Source of the DNA: Actinomycetota bacterium | GTDB lineage: Bacteria > Actinomycetota > UBA4738 | Length of the DNA stretch: 7,913 nt | Direction: 5' to 3' | Assembly: GCA_005885015.1 (NCBI GenBank) | Contig: VAYG01000028.1 | Span: 1-7,913 of the forward strand | Shown here: in pieces, positions 5,226-7,913 of the stretch | Numbering within the stretch: the stretch's first letter is position 1 | Layout of the letters: each line of letters opens with the position of its first letter | Notes under the pieces: model-generated | What the model was told of the DNA's origin: nothing | What the model saw: the letters and a program-made list of their open reading frames with translations, nothing else | Database searches by the model: none | Translations under genes and position numbers: made by a program

Positions 5226-6356
5226 TCAGCGCCCCGGCGCCGGCCCCGCTCCTCGATCGGAACTCGCCAGGGCATCCCGGTAAGCCGCCTCGACCTGCTC
5301 GGCCACCCGGTCCCATCGGAAGGTCTCGGCCCTGGCCCTGCCGGCCTCGGCCAGGCGGGCGGCCAGGGCCGGATCGGAGAGGATCTGGGCGGCCGCCCCG
5401 GCCAAGGCGCCGACGTCGCCGGGGGGGACCAGCAATCCGTCCACTCCGTCGCGCACGACCTCTCGGTATCCCGGGATGTCCGAGGCCACCACCGGGACGC
5501 CCGCGGCCATGGCCTCGACCAGCACGATCCCGAAGCTCTCCCGGCCCACCGCTGGGGACACGAACACGTCGGCGGCGGCGTGATATCTGGGAAGGTCCGC
5601 ATGGGGAACCACCCCGGCCCTGACCAGCCGGCCCCGAAGGTTCGGAGGCAGGGCGTCCAAGGCGGTTCGTTGCCGCCCCTCCCCCACCACCACCAGCAGC
5701 AGGTCGGGATGATCCTCCGCCAGGAGCTCGAAGGCCCTGACGGCCAGGGGGAATCCTTTTCGAGGCTCCAGCCTGCCCACGAACAGCATGCGGCGCCCCG
5801 GGGGCAGCTCGGCCGGCCGCGCCCTTCCGAACAGCTCCACGTCCACCCCGTTGGGGATGATGCGAACGTCCGCGTCGTGGCCGAGATGGCGGCGCAGCAA
5901 CGCGGCGCTCGCCTCGGAGACCCCGATCCAGACCGCCGGTCGCCCCCACACCTTGCCCATCGCCCGGGAGAAGAGCTCGAAGAGGAGCGACCGCTCGAAG
6001 TAGGCGTGGGAGACGGCGACCACCGGCCCCGTGGCCTCGAGGGTGGCGAACAGGCCCGTGCTCGGGGCGAAGGGCTCGTGCACGTGGACCACGTCGGGGT
6101 GGAACGAGGCCAGGGCCCGGCGGATCCTTCCCCGGCTCCGGGGATCGGGGCAGATGGGTGCGACCGACCCGTTGAACCGAACCTTCACCGGCCGGCCCAC
6201 CACCTCCACGGCCGGGTCGTCCGGCCTCGACCATGCGGGGGCCAGCACCAGCGTCTCGTGGCCGCGGCCCCGCAGACACGACGCGAGCTGCCTGACGTGG
6301 ACCTGAACGCCGCCGGGGGCGTCCCACGCGTACGGACACGCCAGGGCGATCCTCAC
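5226..6356 (-). CDS. pimA: GT4 glycosyltransferase, PimA-like phosphatidylinositol alpha-mannosyltransferase
   Basis: PimA transfers mannose from GDP-mannose to the inositol ring of phosphatidylinositol on the cytoplasmic face of the membrane, starting PIM synthesis. The 376-residue product is close to mycobacterial PimA in length. It has the GT-B fold of family GT4: an N-terminal glycine loop APGGVQVHV (Gly15-Gly16), HVHEPFAPS (91-99), IPNGVD (167-172), FVGRLEPRKG with Arg195 and Lys200 for the nucleotide-sugar phosphates, and the EX7E motif ESFGIVLVE (Glu273, Glu281). These positions nearly coincide with the equivalent PimA residues. The GTG start at 6356 overlaps the patA TGA in GTGA, indicating coupled translation; a longer frame reaching 6551 lies inside patA and is not used here. 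The stop TGA is followed at once by TAA. Family is certain. The acceptor is inferred from motifs and the patA/pgsA context; another GT4 acceptor is possible. Confidence 0.87.
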   Translation of the reverse strand: MRIALACPYAWDAPGGVQVHVRQLASCLRGRGHETLVLAPAWSRPDDPAVEVVGRPVKVRFNGSVAPICPDPRSRGRIRRALASFHPDVVHVHEPFAPSTGLFATLEATGPVVAVSHAYFERSLLFELFSRAMGKVWGRPAVWIGVSEASAALLRRHLGHDADVRIIPNGVDVELFGRARPAELPPGRRMLFVGRLEPRKGFPLAVRAFELLAEDHPDLLLVVVGEGRQRTALDALPPNLRGRLVRAGVVPHADLPRYHAAADVFVSPAVGRESFGIVLVEAMAAGVPVVASDIPGYREVVRDGVDGLLVPPGDVGALAGAAAQILSDPALAARLAEAGRARAETFRWDRVAEQVEAAYRDALASSDRGAGPAPGR

Positions 6357-7336
6357 GCCTCGGGGCCGTTCATCGCTGAGGTGCCATCGGATGGCTCCTC
6401 CCACGCCGGCTGGAACATGTGCCAATCGGCCGGGGCGGCGGCGATGAACCGCTCGAATCCGGCGGCGATGACGTTGGTGAGCGCGATGACATCCTGACGC
6501 ATGACGCCCGTCCGTTCGATGTGGACCGGGGGGTCGATCACCGTGTGCCACCCCTCGTCGGTGGTGAAGACCGCGCAGACGCAGAGGGGGGCCCCGGTCG
6601 CCAGCGCCAGCAGGGCCGGACCGGCCGGCAGCCGGCGCGGTGCCCCGAACATCTCCACCTCCACCCCCCGCCCGGTCAGGTCACGGTCGGCGACCAGGGT
6701 GATCAGGTGGTTCTCGGAGAGGAGCCGGATGAGCGTCTCCGCGACCTTCGCTCCCGCCGAGAGCGGGACGATCCCCATCCCCAGCGCCCGACGGTGACGC
6801 AGGAAGAGCTCGAACACCGATCTCGGCTTGAGCTCCTCGGCGACCGCGGTCATCCGGTACCCGTTCAGGCAGAGCCACTGGCCAGCGGCGTCCCAGTTCC
6901 CCATGTGGGGCAGGGCCAGGACGATCCCCCGTCCCGCCGCCGTGGCCCGGTCGATGTGCTCGAGTCCGTCGAGCGAGAACCGGCGATTCACCTCGTCCCC
7001 CGGCATGGTGCGCAGCGCGAAGGTCTCGTACCAATACCTGGCGTACAGGCGAAAGCACTCTCGCGTGGCCGATCGAACCAACGGTGAATCGGGCGGGTGG
7101 CCGAGGACGCGGGCGAAGTTGCCCGCGACCACGGCCCGCTGCCCCGTGGCCCGCGCGTAATAGAGGTGGAAGTAGAGGTTCGCCAGGGCCAGTCCGGCTC
7201 GGCGGGGAAGCCGCATCCCCAGCCACTCGGCCGACCGGATGGCCGTGTACACCGAGCGGTCGGATCCCCCCATCCCCGGGGGTCGCTCGGCCGGGGGCGC
7301 CTCCGCCGGCGTCCCAGGGACCGCCTCAACGCTCAC
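6353..7336 (-). CDS. patA: LpxL/HtrB-family acyltransferase, PatA-like (phosphatidylinositol mannoside acyltransferase)
   Basis: PatA moves a fatty acyl chain from acyl-CoA onto the mannose of PIM1/PIM2 at the inner membrane face. The 327-residue product belongs to the LpxL/HtrB lauroyltransferase family. It has LYFHLYYARATGQR near 54-67, GNFARVLG at 72-79, the catalytic HX4D motif in LPHMGNWD (His144, Asp149), then ADRDLTGRGVEVEMFG and RLPAGPALLALATGAPL. The C-terminal WHMFQPAWEE segment is typical of the family. Length is close to that of mycobacterial PatA. GTG at 7336 overlaps the upstream TGA as GTGA, so I chose it. It adds a Pro/Ala/Glu-rich stretch of about 25 residues before the conserved part at SVYTAIRSAEW, so a later start is possible. 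Another GTGA overlap joins it to pimA downstream. Confidence 0.9.
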   Translation of the reverse strand: MSVEAVPGTPAEAPPAERPPGMGGSDRSVYTAIRSAEWLGMRLPRRAGLALANLYFHLYYARATGQRAVVAGNFARVLGHPPDSPLVRSATRECFRLYARYWYETFALRTMPGDEVNRRFSLDGLEHIDRATAAGRGIVLALPHMGNWDAAGQWLCLNGYRMTAVAEELKPRSVFELFLRHRRALGMGIVPLSAGAKVAETLIRLLSENHLITLVADRDLTGRGVEVEMFGAPRRLPAGPALLALATGAPLCVCAVFTTDEGWHTVIDPPVHIERTGVMRQDVIALTNVIAAGFERFIAAAPADWHMFQPAWEEPSDGTSAMNGPEA

Positions 7337-7913
7337 GGGGTGCTCCTGCCGTGGCCCGCGTCGGTCCGCTCCTGGAGCGCAATATTCCAGGCACGGACAC
7401 CGGCAGCGGCCACGGTGAGGGCCGCGTATGCCCACAACGCCGCCAAGAGCCACCCGGTGAGGAGGCCGAGGACGAGGATGGCGTACCGGGTGAACCGATA
7501 TCCGGTGCCCTCCGAGCCCGCGTACCCCAAGGCCTCGCCGCGGGCGCGCTCGTAGGACGCGAGGTACGAGGCACCCAGGCAGACCAGGGCGAGCACGGCG
7601 TCGACGTTCGAACCGGACCTCGAGGTCCACGCCAGCGGGACCAGCACGCACGCGTCGAACAGTCGATCGAGGACTCCGTCGCCGAACGCGAGGCGGGCGC
7701 CCGGATGCTCGGAGCGCACCGATCGCGCCGCGAGCAGGGCGGTCGCCGCTCCCGCCGCCGCGACGCCGGCCAGGATGCGATGGCGGGTGAGGACCAGTGC
7801 GGCGGCCCCGGCCGACAGGGGGAGGGAGGCGGCGAGCAGCAACAACGCTCGCCTGGTTCGGTCGTCCCGCTCTTCGATCCCGGGCTGACCAACCACGCGG
7901 GCGAGCCTACCAT
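7333..7913 (-). CDS. CDP-alcohol phosphatidyltransferase-like (PgsA-like) membrane protein with degenerate active site, 5' end outside window
   Basis: A GTG at 7896 would give 187 residues, but the frame stays open to the right edge (GRLAR before it) and no Shine-Dalgarno sequence supports the GTG, so the N-terminus may be longer. The protein is rich in Ala and Leu with about five hydrophobic segments (numbering from the GTG: about 17-36, 41-57, 79-90, 99-113, 137-165). Its place directly before patA and pimA is that of pgsA, the phosphatidylinositol-phosphate synthase, in mycobacteria. GVLDRLFD (74-81) resembles the second half of the CDP-alcohol motif (...G..LD...D) and SYERARGEALG (114-124 region) resembles the SYVRARAEGLG stretch of PgsA. 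The first half, DXXDGXXAR, is not recognisable: the corresponding stretch reads LLAARSVRS with no aspartates. It may be a diverged or inactive relative, or a membrane protein with another role. It overlaps patA by 4 bp. Confidence 0.6.
   Translation of the reverse strand, partial: GRLARVVGQPGIEERDDRTRRALLLLAASLPLSAGAAALVLTRHRILAGVAAAGAATALLAARSVRSEHPGARLAFGDGVLDRLFDACVLVPLAWTSRSGSNVDAVLALVCLGASYLASYERARGEALGYAGSEGTGYRFTRYAILVLGLLTGWLLAALWAYAALTVAAAGVRAWNIALQERTDAGHGRSTP

Noticed and set aside
5220..6497. A 425-codon plus-strand frame opposite pimA
   Set aside because: It is an antisense shadow without recognisable motifs; the opposite strand is a clear GT4 enzyme.
6357..6551. A longer pimA product starting at 6551
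   Set aside because: The extension lies wholly inside the conserved C-terminal part of patA, and the GTG at 6356 gives the conserved PimA N-terminus with a typical GTGA junction.

Overview
The window is very GC-rich, with codon third positions almost all G or C. It carries the genes for the first steps of phosphatidylinositol mannoside (PIM) synthesis, so the source is almost certainly an actinobacterium (Actinomycetota). The class cannot be fixed from the sequence. The divergent copies and unusual gene order suggest a deep-branching or uncultivated lineage rather than a well-known Streptomyces or Mycobacterium type. This is mostly housekeeping chromosome: I saw no phage, insertion sequence, CRISPR array, tRNA or rRNA.

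Layout. Positions 2-382 (+) hold the 3' end of an unidentified gene cut by the window edge. It overlaps tail-to-tail with pdxS (354-1223, -), the synthase subunit of pyridoxal 5'-phosphate synthase, whose C-terminal tail is non-standard. The 361-bp divergent spacer at 1224-1584 holds a candidate pdxS promoter and 5' leader hairpin, plus a coding-like short frame (1369-1542) interrupted by an amber codon. trpS (tryptophanyl-tRNA synthetase) runs 1585-2568 (+). It meets a membrane-anchored DUF3048/YerB-like protein (2565-3638, -) so closely that both stop codons lie in one CTAG. That gene has its own good promoter at 3684-3712.

The right half is a tight leftward operon. In transcription order it reads: a CDP-alcohol phosphatidyltransferase-like protein (7913-7333, 5' end off the window), patA-like acyltransferase (7336-6353), pimA-like mannosyltransferase (6356-5226), lemA (5213-4662) and htpX (4655-3753). 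The first three overlap through GTGA start/stop junctions; the last two follow after gaps of 12 and 6 nt.

How they work together. In the actinobacterial pathway, PgsA makes phosphatidylinositol phosphate, PimA adds the first mannose to phosphatidylinositol, and PatA acylates the product. Here the lipid genes share a transcript with LemA and HtpX, a pair linked to membrane-protein quality control, so envelope lipid synthesis and membrane proteolysis may be co-expressed. The most notable oddities are the missing catalytic aspartates in the PgsA-like protein, the replaced PdxS tail with no pdxT beside it, and the amber-interrupted short frame before trpS. I did not find a clearly new multi-gene system.
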